Shown here: positions 22,437-29,800 of the stretch, piece after piece | How positions within the stretch are numbered: the stretch's first letter is position 1 | How the letters are laid out: each line of letters starts with the position of its first letter | NCBI RefSeq assembly: GCF_009711445.1 | Contig: NZ_SMMC01000186.1 | Location: 1 to 33,174 of the forward strand | Length of the DNA stretch: 33,174 bases | Direction: 5' to 3' | Origin: Curvivirga aplysinae | GTDB taxonomy: Bacteria > Pseudomonadota > Alphaproteobacteria > UBA8366 > Aestuariispiraceae | Made by a program: the position numbers and the translations under genes | Notes under the pieces: generated by a model | What the model saw: only the letters and a program-made list of their open reading frames with translations | Told to the model about the DNA's origin: nothing | Databases searched by the model: none

Positions 22437-24356
22437 TCACCGTTCTGGCATCAAAAAACCCGCCTCTTGCGGGGCGGGCTGTTGGGGTTGAATTAATCCG
22501 TGTAATTCCTGCATGACCAGTTGTCGGACAACTTCTTGCAGGGATACATCTCGTTCACTTATGTTGAGTTGTTTTTCAACATTGGTAAGTCGCTTTGTTT
22601 CCAAGTCTTCTTGCTTATGAGCAACCTCCAATTCAAGTATTGGGTTTGGTGGCGGTGGTGGCGCCTGCTCCCCTTCTTCACCAACTAACTCAGGTGGCAT
22701 TGTTTTCTTCATTCGCTCGGCGATTTCATCAGCTCCAGGCCAATCCAAATTCTTAAATAGCAAATCACCAATAGTCGCCATCATCTGAGGATTGGACTGA
22801 ATAAGTGCTTGCATACCGTCAGCCGCTTCCATCCGTTTCGTAGAATATTGCGGCCCTGTGGTAACTGTCACATCATACTTACCTACAGAAAGGTCGTTCA
22901 TAACGATCTCTGCACCAGTTGCAGCATCAATCTCTGTCTGGTTAACAGAAACAAATTCCTCCGTATCATCCTCACCTAGAATGCGTACAATACGTCCTGT
23001 GTCATAAACACGAGGGATAAGATCAATCAAAAGCTGTCCGCAGTAACTAATAGCGATGGAAAGGTTATCCATATAGACGTAAGTGCCAATATCAGATTCT
23101 TGCTGTCGCGCTTGGATAGCTTTACCACTTGTCTCGTTGGATCGTGCGCCTAGGGCAGCATCATAAATGCCGACCGTAGATTTCATATCATCAGAGGCAA
23201 GCGCAGATTCTTGAAGCATAGCGGCGGGGATGTCAGGTGGACGCTCTCTTGTAGGTGGTGGTGCATTATCTACAGGCTTATATGGTAAAAACGGTTTTGA
23301 TCCTTGGTTTGCATTCGCCCAAAAGTCTTTGAAGTCCTTAACTTGATCCTCTGCTACAATGTAAGGTGCTTTAGGTTGATCGTTTAACATTTCAGCGCCA
23401 ATAGTGCGGAAATAATTATAGAGTCGTTGCGGGTCTTTCGCGTTTCTAACGATTCCGTGTCTGTGCACTTTATTACCCATTGTAACTTCTTCACCAACAA
23501 CAGGAATTACAGGAATATTTTTGCCATCCCAATCATGAGGGCCGTCAAGGACCTCTGCACCATTCACGATGCACATCTTGATTTGCTCAACATCAACCAC
23601 ACGTTCCTGTATGATTTGCACCGTATCTAAGGCGCCTAACTGCTCAATGGTTTCTTTATGTACTACCTCACCAGTGCTAAGCATTACAATTGTCTTCTTA
23701 TGCTTTTCTTTGAACCAATACTCAGCGACACGAACGGTTTCGATGTTTACCCAATCACCATAGTCATGGTTTTCTGTTTCAAATCCGACTAGGCTTGCCT
23801 TTGGATATTGTGCTTTAAATGCCTCCATACTCAGGCGTGACGGGATGAAACAATATTGAGCATCTTCTTTAGTTATTTCTTTTGCGTCAGGGTCCCAAAC
23901 CACACCAAAAGGATCATCAATGCGCTGAATACGCAAATCCTGATCAAAACTATCATCGTCAGCATATTCTTTAATAATTCTGAAATGACCTAACCCGCAA
24001 ATGACAGCATGCTCAGCAGCCGTAACATACGCATTCTTCGCACGGCTCTTCTGCTCAATATTACGTATAAGCCCGGTTAATACTTTTGCGATCTCTTTAT
24101 CAGCCTGATCATCAACCGGATTAACCTTAATAGCAGGACGATTGATACGAATATCACCCGTCACCTGACGTACGTATTGAGGGATACGGTTGATAGTGAG
24201 CATAGGACGGTCTTTGCGTGCCCTGCGCGCCTCTTCGGGCCATTGATACTCACCGCCAATACGAAATTCCAAATCTTCTCGTGCTTCTTCCCGATTTTCA
24301 CGGTCAAAGTCCATCGCTCGACTATATCTCTCTCGCATGTCTTTTAGATTAATCAT
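22437..24356 (-). CDS. Portal protein, P22 type
   Basis: This 639-residue protein matches P22-like portals. Near the N-terminus are SRAMDFDRENREEAREDLEF and then GGEYQWPEEARRARKDRPML, followed by TINRIPQYVRQVTGDIRINR. The C-terminal part has a helical barrel-like region and ends in a Pro/Gln tail. ATG at 24354-24356 overlaps the terminase stop as ATGA; the frame also opens at a TTG four codons earlier. P22 portal is 725 residues, with a longer barrel. It forms the dodecameric DNA gate and docks terminase. Confidence 0.9.
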   Translation of the reverse strand: MINLKDMRERYSRAMDFDRENREEAREDLEFRIGGEYQWPEEARRARKDRPMLTINRIPQYVRQVTGDIRINRPAIKVNPVDDQADKEIAKVLTGLIRNIEQKSRAKNAYVTAAEHAVICGLGHFRIIKEYADDDSFDQDLRIQRIDDPFGVVWDPDAKEITKEDAQYCFIPSRLSMEAFKAQYPKASLVGFETENHDYGDWVNIETVRVAEYWFKEKHKKTIVMLSTGEVVHKETIEQLGALDTVQIIQERVVDVEQIKMCIVNGAEVLDGPHDWDGKNIPVIPVVGEEVTMGNKVHRHGIVRNAKDPQRLYNYFRTIGAEMLNDQPKAPYIVAEDQVKDFKDFWANANQGSKPFLPYKPVDNAPPPTRERPPDIPAAMLQESALASDDMKSTVGIYDAALGARSNETSGKAIQARQQESDIGTYVYMDNLSIAISYCGQLLIDLIPRVYDTGRIVRILGEDDTEEFVSVNQTEIDAATGAEIVMNDLSVGKYDVTVTTGPQYSTKRMEAADGMQALIQSNPQMMATIGDLLFKNLDWPGADEIAERMKKTMPPELVGEEGEQAPPPPPNPILELEVAHKQEDLETKRLTNVEKQLNISERDVSLQEVVRQLVMQELHGLIQPQQPAPQEAGFLMPER

Positions 24357-25693
24357 GAACCCATCCAACTACCGCCACTCCCACTTTCAGAGAGCCAGCT
24401 ATTCACACTTTCAACTTTTTTCTTAACGGGATATGCAAAAGTCAGAGATAAAGCATCTGCAATATCCGGACTTTGCTCTAATTGATCTTTAGGAATTAAT
24501 TGTAAGCGATCACCAGCACCAGCCATATAGGCGATACTTCGTAAATCACGCTTCAAATCCTCTTTGTATTCACTATCCTCAGGCAAGGAACCATTCTCAC
24601 CGATCCATGAACGCGCCTTGCTGTACATCTCAGCCCGCTTATTCTTGAACAAGGTACTTTCTGTCGCTTGCTCACCAAACTTCACACCTCGAATGACATC
24701 CCTATAGCCCCACTCCGTAAGCAGGTCGATAACCCCAGCACCGCCTCCAGCTTCTGCAGCATCAATAAAAACCATATCTGCCTTAAAGCTCTTAATGCAG
24801 GTTTCAACGATGATTGTTGCTATTTGCTTGGTCCAATTCGTTCCGCTTGGATGCAGAACCTTAATCATCTTCGTTTCATCGCCTTGACGATGGTAAATGA
24901 CATTCCTGTCGCGGCTCATAGCCAAATCAACGCCAGCGATCCGAACAGCATTGTCGTAAGTTCCCGAAGGGTGCTTTCTTGCAAATGCCTCTGTTATAAA
25001 TTCATCTTCGATATACTGGTTTTCAGTACCATCTAAGAATTTAGCGTAGATTTCCTGATCAACATATTTATCACCACCAAGCCGTCGAAGCTCAACCTTG
25101 AGGTCGTCAATTGCTTCTTTAGACAAAAGAGGATTGTCATAGGTGGTAAAACTAAAATGCTTCCAATCCTTCACGCCTGCCTGTTCTTGCTGGCAAAGTT
25201 CATAAAACTGGTTCTTACCCTTTGGAGCACCACCGATAATTGCCCGACTTTTAGGATTATCCAGTAACATAGGGCGTACCGCATTAGCCCAAAGATAAGG
25301 ATTCTTGAGAATGATCCCTGCCTCATTCAGAATGACCAGATCATAACCGAACCCCTCCCAGTTCTCAGGCTTGTCGGCGGATCGGAAATCACAGACACTA
25401 TCACCGATCATTACCTTGTTATCGGTCTTATCCCATTTCCACATATCTGGCGGAAGCTGTCTAAGTGTGGGCATCCAGTAACGTTCAATGTAACGCTTGA
25501 TATTAGCACTAACAGTATCCCCCCAAAGAATACGCTGAGAGCGGCCTATCATCTCTGCGTCAATGGTCCAATTACTTACGCCGTGTGTAAAACCAAAACG
25601 GCGGCCCTTAGCCACCGTCTTAAATCTTGCTGCATCTTCAAATAACCGAAGCTGAGGCTCGGTGTATTCTACGTTTAACTGGATTTCTCGCAC
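24353..25693 (-). CDS. terL: Terminase large subunit
   Basis: This 446-residue packaging motor has ATPase motifs near AKGRRFGFT (residues 28-36, divergent Walker A) and YDLVILNEAG (117-126, Walker B with catalytic Glu). The nuclease domain has GVDLAMSRDRN (254-264, first metal-binding Asp) and VFIDAAEAGG (308-317, second Asp). It starts with GTG 25693, overlapping the small terminase gene by 19 bp. It pumps and cuts the phage concatemer; headful packaging is likely from the P22-type head. Confidence 0.9.
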   Translation of the reverse strand: MREIQLNVEYTEPQLRLFEDAARFKTVAKGRRFGFTHGVSNWTIDAEMIGRSQRILWGDTVSANIKRYIERYWMPTLRQLPPDMWKWDKTDNKVMIGDSVCDFRSADKPENWEGFGYDLVILNEAGIILKNPYLWANAVRPMLLDNPKSRAIIGGAPKGKNQFYELCQQEQAGVKDWKHFSFTTYDNPLLSKEAIDDLKVELRRLGGDKYVDQEIYAKFLDGTENQYIEDEFITEAFARKHPSGTYDNAVRIAGVDLAMSRDRNVIYHRQGDETKMIKVLHPSGTNWTKQIATIIVETCIKSFKADMVFIDAAEAGGGAGVIDLLTEWGYRDVIRGVKFGEQATESTLFKNKRAEMYSKARSWIGENGSLPEDSEYKEDLKRDLRSIAYMAGAGDRLQLIPKDQLEQSPDIADALSLTFAYPVKKKVESVNSWLSESGSGGSWMGS

Positions 25694-25950
25694 GAGATTA
25701 ATTGCCGCTTAACCACAAGCTCAATTGCTTTGCCATCCTTGCCGCTCAACTCAGCCTTCAACTCCTGCGGTAGTACCTTCCCAAGCAAAGTACAGAAAGT
25801 CTTTGGGTCTTCGTGTGCTACGCTTACCAAATAGCTTTGCCCGCCTACCTCCTCAAAAGCATTCATAATTGCAGTCTTAAGTTTAGACGTGGTTGCATTA
25901 GGTGTTCCCTTTGTGCGACCTCCTGTTTTAGCCTGCCCTTTGCCTGCCAT
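25675..25950 (-). CDS. terS: Terminase small subunit (putative)
   Basis: This 91-residue protein starts with a basic, Gly-rich segment (GKGQAKTGGRTKGTPNATTS) and then helices (KLKTAIMNAFEEVGG and FCTLLGKVLPQEL), the usual build of short terminase small subunits in alphaproteobacterial phages. It directly precedes and overlaps terL. It should bind the pac site. It is the first gene of the virion operon, following a strong terminator. Confidence 0.75.
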   Translation of the reverse strand: MAGKGQAKTGGRTKGTPNATTSKLKTAIMNAFEEVGGQSYLVSVAHEDPKTFCTLLGKVLPQELKAELSGKDGKAIELVVKRQLISCEKSS

Positions 25951-25973
25951 CTCTATTTCTCTCTACTTTAGAC

Positions 25974-26000
25974 ATAAAAAAAGCGCCCCGAAGAGCGCTT
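25974..26000 (-). terminator. UUCG-loop terminator between nuclease and terS
   Basis: Minus-strand AAGCGCTC-TTCG-GGGCGCTT forms an 8-bp stem (one U-G) with C(UUCG)G and a T7 tail. It closes the secreted nuclease gene just before terS, so late genes need antitermination or a promoter near 25951-25973. Confidence 0.88.
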
Positions 26001-26022
26001 GTGTTTTAAAACTACAATGTTC

Positions 26023-26838
26023 CTATTTACCTAAACTTTGAAGTTGCCGGAAAGAAATCTCACAACTCTGCCAATCATCCTTAGGATGACAGCCAAACTC
26101 TCTATCACCTTCAAGTTCATTCCAGAACAGATAGTAGCTATTTGTGCCGCTCCCATCTACAACAGCTTTCCAGAATGCGTGCGGAACAGCGATCTTATGT
26201 TTCTTTCCAATGAACTTCTTTTCTTCATTATTTATGAATATCGTTGCTGCAGAAAAATGAAGCTCTTCGCCATCTTTTAAGCGTTTACGGTTATGCGTCT
26301 CAAAGTCATACCAAGCGCCGCCTTGACTATTAAACTGTGGTAACTGTGGTGCGATATTGGACATGTAGTTGATCTCAAATACTGTACAAGCATCATCAAT
26401 ATCTTCGATAGGAAGTTTGTCTTGACCTTCAAGCTCAGCATCCATTCCGTCATTATCACGATCGCCACCGGACACGAAATACGGTACTAAATGCCCACGA
26501 TGATAACCGCTATTCGTGTAGTCAGACGTCACCACTTGGTTCTCCTCAGGAAGTGCTGGATCAGGTTTAAAGGATTTCCAACGACCTTCTCTTTCCGGAG
26601 TATCTAAGTATTCCGTCTCACCCTTCCAAAATGAGATAAACGGTATGTTGTTAACATGGTCATAAGCCGTAACATAACCGCGACGCACAATGACTTCATC
26701 AAGGGTAAATGGGATAGGTCCAGGTGTATGCTTGTCAAACCAAGTCTGTTTAGCATCCCCTTCTAATTCTACACATTTAGGCGCGGCCAAACTCGGCGTC
26801 GCGATAAGTGCAAATACAACAGCCAGTATCTTTTTCAT
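26023..26838 (-). CDS. Secreted DNA/RNA non-specific endonuclease
   Basis: The frame is open from 26940, but the ATG at 26836-26838 has AGGAGG 10 nt upstream and starts a clear signal peptide (MKKILAVVFALIATPSLAAP, cleavage near Ala18-Ala19), so it is chosen (271 residues). The nuclease core has RGHLVP with catalytic H116, then NYMSNIAPQ with N161, and N170, W176 and E180 in NSQGGAWYDFE. This is the NUC1/EndA betabetaalpha-metal family. The enzyme should be exported to the periplasm or medium. It has its own terminators on both sides, like a cargo cassette. Confidence 0.88.
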   Translation of the reverse strand: MKKILAVVFALIATPSLAAPKCVELEGDAKQTWFDKHTPGPIPFTLDEVIVRRGYVTAYDHVNNIPFISFWKGETEYLDTPEREGRWKSFKPDPALPEENQVVTSDYTNSGYHRGHLVPYFVSGGDRDNDGMDAELEGQDKLPIEDIDDACTVFEINYMSNIAPQLPQFNSQGGAWYDFETHNRKRLKDGEELHFSAATIFINNEEKKFIGKKHKIAVPHAFWKAVVDGSGTNSYYLFWNELEGDREFGCHPKDDWQSCEISFRQLQSLGK

Positions 26839-26896
26839 AATTTCCCTTCCTCCTAAGTGAAAGAAAGGAATACACTTGAATCGAGATTTCAGGCAA

Positions 26897-26926
26897 CAAA
26901 AAACCCGCTGACCTTTGGGCAACGGG
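26897..26926 (-). terminator. Intrinsic terminator before nuclease gene
   Basis: Minus-strand CCCGTTG (26926-26920) pairs with CAGCGGG (26910-26904), then a T6 tail at 26903-26898. It ends the transcript of the 231-residue membrane protein gene and shows that the nuclease ORF does not begin at 26940. Confidence 0.82.
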
Positions 26927-26983
26927 CATAAAGATTTCAATATTAAGTGATTTGTACCCTAAAAGTGCGACATTTGCAACATT

Positions 26984-27679
26984 TTAATTTTTTTCTAATA
27001 GACATCCGGTTGAAGAATATTCGTCTAACGTCCCCATGATATCTCTCTTTATTCCTAGAAAATTTGTGCCTCTGAATTTTATTATATCATCCAACGCAAA
27101 TAGCTTTGAAGAATATTTTGCTGTCTGCTCCCAAGCATCATTATGAGAGATCTCTTCCCATTCCCAGTCGCGTACCCTTGAAGCTCCATTACCGGATTGC
27201 CTAAAGCTGTGTAAGGTTGAGATTGAGCAGTGTTCAGATAGTAACGTTTCCACTTCTGAAGCCCAGATGTCAAGACGGTCTATCCATTCAGAAAAATCTT
27301 TTTTTTCATCGTATATTGTCAGTCCCTCAAAATACTTATTTGATAGATCTTGAAGAAAACTCTCTTCATTACAAACTCTCTCAAGCTGAGTAACAAATAC
27401 TTTTAATGCCTCACTCTTACTCGCATCTATTCTAGCTGGCGTAAATAAAACCTCGCCAAAAATCATAAACAAAGCTGATGCACATATTGAAACGGCACCT
27501 AATACTCCAAGTTTTAATTCGTCTTCGATATCTCCGAAAACAGGGAACATATACAACAATAAAAAGAAGAATGATGTCTGGATAAAAAACCAAACAAAGT
27601 TCTTTCGCCATCCATCATTGCTGTTTAGCAGGTTCTTACAGGCTAGCTTAAAGACCGTTATATAATATTTAAAAACCAT
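26984..27679 (-). CDS. Two-TM membrane protein, 231 aa
   Basis: Two hydrophobic segments lie at about residues 27-46 (FVWFFIQTSFFFLLLYMFPV) and 56-74 (LGVLGAVSICASALFMIFG). A long cytoplasmic or periplasmic domain of about 155 residues follows, with helices (SEALKVFVTQLERVCNEESF) and a Trp/Glu-rich part. GGAGAGG sits close to the ATG. The topology recalls two-TM sensor or SLATT-like defence proteins, but no motif confirms that. It lies between the early regulators and the secreted nuclease. Confidence 0.6.
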   Translation of the reverse strand: MVFKYYITVFKLACKNLLNSNDGWRKNFVWFFIQTSFFFLLLYMFPVFGDIEDELKLGVLGAVSICASALFMIFGEVLFTPARIDASKSEALKVFVTQLERVCNEESFLQDLSNKYFEGLTIYDEKKDFSEWIDRLDIWASEVETLLSEHCSISTLHSFRQSGNGASRVRDWEWEEISHNDAWEQTAKYSSKLFALDDIIKFRGTNFLGIKRDIMGTLDEYSSTGCLLEKN

Positions 27680-27766
27680 AACCTCTCCAAAGCATTAGCA
27701 TTCCGATTGCTAACACTATTACAAAAAACATCAACTCTTTGTCAGTATGGAGATATGTTTAACTAT

Positions 27767-28171
27767 TTAAAGTAAATTTTCTTTGCTCACGATATTATCT
27801 AACGCATAGCCTTTCCAGCGGCGTATTGTTGCCCTATCTTTCTTTAAACTTCTTGCGATCTTTTGAGGCCTTACACCCATCGCACAAGCAAACAATGCTT
27901 TGGCATGGCGGCGGTCCTTCACATGATTGAACCATAGTAACGCCTCATCCATTTCATCAACACGCTTACTGGATGGTGTGGCCCTTGGCATATCCTCTTC
28001 GGTATAACCGTATGCATCGAAAAACGTTTGCACCATGTCAGGCCAGCTTGACCGATAGCCCATTGGATACACATCATCCATCTTGATTGAACGTAAGGTC
28101 TCTATCGCCTCCTCTAGGCGGATAAAGACATACTCCGCATCCAAATAATCCAACTTCCTGATTACACCCAT
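27767..28171 (-). CDS. DUF6362-like HTH protein
   Basis: This 134-residue protein ends in a helix-turn-helix-like segment (PQKIARSLKKDRATIRRWKG, about residues 101-120) after a helical body with WPDMVQTFFDAYGY and VDEMDEALLWFNHV. This arrangement resembles DUF6362 proteins of alphaproteobacterial prophages. AAGGAT precedes the ATG. It is the last gene of the replication block and close to the transition to late genes, where phages often carry a late-gene activator or antiterminator. That role is inference. Confidence 0.68.
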   Translation of the reverse strand: MGVIRKLDYLDAEYVFIRLEEAIETLRSIKMDDVYPMGYRSSWPDMVQTFFDAYGYTEEDMPRATPSSKRVDEMDEALLWFNHVKDRRHAKALFACAMGVRPQKIARSLKKDRATIRRWKGYALDNIVSKENLL

Positions 28172-28186
28172 ACCCTTGATCCTTCC

Positions 28187-28921
28187 CTACTCTGCTGCCT
28201 CTGCATTACGGCCCATACGCAAATCCAGAAATTCCTTTAGCTGATGCCCTACCCGTTGGCGCTCATCTTTATTAACTGGTTTCCAATTAGGTTTAGCTTT
28301 GAAGATTTCCTGCTTTATGCGTGATAGCTCGGCTCTCAACTTCATTCGTCCCTCTGCGCTTTCCCGACAAAATGCAAGTATTTCCGATGGTGTAGGCTGA
28401 AAGGTTTTCTCCTTTCTGTGCCGACGAAACGCATCAGCTACACAATCAGGGCTATATCCCGTTACATCTTCCATAAAGGTCAGGATACGCGCTTTAAGGT
28501 CTGTCGCATCCATTCCGTTACGTGGAGCTTGACTGCTGGCGCATTTTGCCAATTCCACAGCAAATAAGGATTGTTGAACTGGTCGTTTCATCACGTTCTC
28601 TACAAGGTTGATAGCTTGATCCAAATCATTGAGGCAGATATCCGCAGGATTGCCTATAGCGTAAACTTCGTTAATTTCGCCATTGGCTTTCAGCATCAAT
28701 CTCAGCCGAGGCTTGAGCGTAGCCGGAAACGATGCCACCAGTGCCTGATCCACCGCCACCGGATCGCCCGCCTTGCCCGCTTCGATTACGGCTGGTGGAA
28801 GAGTAGTCGTTGAGTATCCAGTTTTCCCAAGTTCGGTACCAGTCGACTTTCGTTGCTGCTTGTCCAGACTTACCAATCCAGTAGTTTTTGAATTTTCTTG
28901 CTTCAATGCAGATTTGCTCAT
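28187..28921 (-). CDS. Replication-associated protein overlapping O-like gene
   Basis: This 244-residue protein starts at ATG 28919-28921 behind AAGGAGG at good spacing, which sits inside the upstream gene. Residues 1-84 are encoded in the same DNA as the C-terminus of the O-like protein, in another frame. The remaining 160 residues are helical, with TGYSPDCVADAFRRHRKEKT and TPSEILAFCRESAEGRMKL, like helper or loader proteins encoded after replication initiators. An internal ATG at 28696 would remove most of the overlap but has only a weak ribosome site. Function as a helicase loader (lambda P position) is inferred. Confidence 0.65.
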   Translation of the reverse strand: MSKSALKQENSKTTGLVSLDKQQRKSTGTELGKTGYSTTTLPPAVIEAGKAGDPVAVDQALVASFPATLKPRLRLMLKANGEINEVYAIGNPADICLNDLDQAINLVENVMKRPVQQSLFAVELAKCASSQAPRNGMDATDLKARILTFMEDVTGYSPDCVADAFRRHRKEKTFQPTPSEILAFCRESAEGRMKLRAELSRIKQEIFKAKPNWKPVNKDERQRVGHQLKEFLDLRMGRNAEAAE

Positions 28922-29528
28922 CAGTCAAACCCTCCTTATGGGCAAAGGTGATTTCTTTCTCGGTTGGTTCCCAATCCTCTGGAAGTCGTGTACCGCGTTT
29001 TGTCTTTTTGGGCGGGAGTGACGGATTTTCCGGCACCACTAAACTATCGGTCTCGGGTTCGGGTTCGGGTTCGGGTTCGGTTGTATCGATAGGGTTTCGA
29101 TAGGCTATAGATAGCCCTTTCAATTCATCAAGATCACAGGCGTATTTATCAGCCTTCAAATCCTTGATTACATTGGCTTTCAGATCACAATCCGGTAATG
29201 CTAAGGCAAGCTTAACAGCGCCGATAGCGTGTTTCTTGTTGGTGGTCGGTGATTTTTCCAGAAATTTGGCTATCTTTAGGATAGATTCATCCTTGTTCCA
29301 CTCTATCAATAGGGCTTTGCATAGGCTATCGATAGCCTTTAAAACTTCTGTTTCCGCCCATCCCAAATCTGCCATTGCATAGCCTATCTGTAGCCTATAA
29401 CAACCAATGGAATTGGTATGGGTAGAGGTATGCAGATATAGATAAAACAATCTTGCCTTATCATCAGCCAAGCTCAAAAACCGCTTAGATTGCCATATAG
29501 TCGTGTTTATTTTTCCATAGTCACGCAT
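28671..29528 (-). CDS. O-like replication initiator (winged helix)
   Basis: This 285-residue protein has an N-terminal helical winged-helix-like region (residues 5-100, with TTIWQSKRFLSLADDKARLF and YRLQIGYAMADLGWAETEV) seen in phage replisome organisers. A Glu-Pro repeat (EPEPEPEP) linker follows near 150, then a second conserved domain (THKEGLTDEQI, KFKNYWIGKSGQ, VDWYRTWENWI) as in phage replication proteins, and a Gly/Ser tail. The gene contains iteron-like DNA repeats, as lambda O does. GGAG lies about 7 nt before the ATG. Confidence 0.78.
   Translation of the reverse strand: MRDYGKINTTIWQSKRFLSLADDKARLFYLYLHTSTHTNSIGCYRLQIGYAMADLGWAETEVLKAIDSLCKALLIEWNKDESILKIAKFLEKSPTTNKKHAIGAVKLALALPDCDLKANVIKDLKADKYACDLDELKGLSIAYRNPIDTTEPEPEPEPETDSLVVPENPSLPPKKTKRGTRLPEDWEPTEKEITFAHKEGLTDEQICIEARKFKNYWIGKSGQAATKVDWYRTWENWILNDYSSTSRNRSGQGGRSGGGGSGTGGIVSGYAQASAEIDAESQWRN
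29055..29078. repeat. Hexanucleotide tandem repeat (4 x GGGTTC)
   Basis: Four exact copies of GGGTTC (plus strand) encode the Glu-Pro linker of the O-like protein. Whole-codon slippage would change linker length without a frameshift. Confidence 0.9.
29084..29400. repeat. Iteron-like repeats inside O-like gene (candidate origin)
   Basis: Two copies of a degenerate 39-bp unit lie at 29084-29122 and 29304-29343, each containing an ATAGGCTAT-N-GATAGCC core followed by TTT. A third block at 29376-29399 has CATAGCCTAT and TAGCCTAT in tandem. The two long copies are read in different codon phases, so protein conservation does not explain them. Lambda-type origins consist of such repeats within the initiator gene. 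Confidence 0.6.
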
Positions 29529-29566
29529 CTTTGCGCTCCAATTCCTTCTTTATCTGTATACTTTTA

Positions 29567-29800
29567 TCAGCCATGTTTATCGGCTCCAGGTGCGGGTGTT
29601 CTCATTAATACTTTATAGGCCGTACAGGTCCGCGCTACGTTCGCAGGGTTTCTATTATCAAACTGTGTAGCAGCTGCACTTATAAGGCTAACCATAGCCT
29701 CTCTATATTCTTGCTCGGCTTCTGTGGTGCATTTGGGACAGGCGTCTATATGCCGGCCATGACCTACGAAACCTTTACCGCTGCACACAGGGCATGTCAT
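29567..29800 (-). CDS. Small zinc-ribbon protein
   Basis: This 77-residue protein has two Cys pairs, C3/C6 (CPVC) and C21/C24 (CPKC), around a GKGFVGHGRH turn, a DnaJ-like or rubredoxin-like zinc knuckle. The rest is one or two helices (TEAEQEYREAMVSLI). Its start overlaps the upstream nuclease gene by ATGA. It probably stabilises a protein or nucleic-acid complex of the replication module; no precise role is known. Confidence 0.72.
   Translation of the reverse strand: MTCPVCSGKGFVGHGRHIDACPKCTTEAEQEYREAMVSLISAAATQFDNRNPANVARTCTAYKVLMRTPAPGADKHG

Noticed and set aside
22031-22516. 161-codon plus-strand reading frame opposite the scaffold and portal genes
   Set aside because: It lies wholly antisense to well-supported scaffold and portal genes, has no ribosome site, and its sequence mirrors the compositional bias of the scaffold gene.
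26839-26940. N-terminal extension of the secreted nuclease
   Set aside because: The extension would be translated through a terminator hairpin and would bury the signal peptide; the ATG at 26838 has an AGGAGG.
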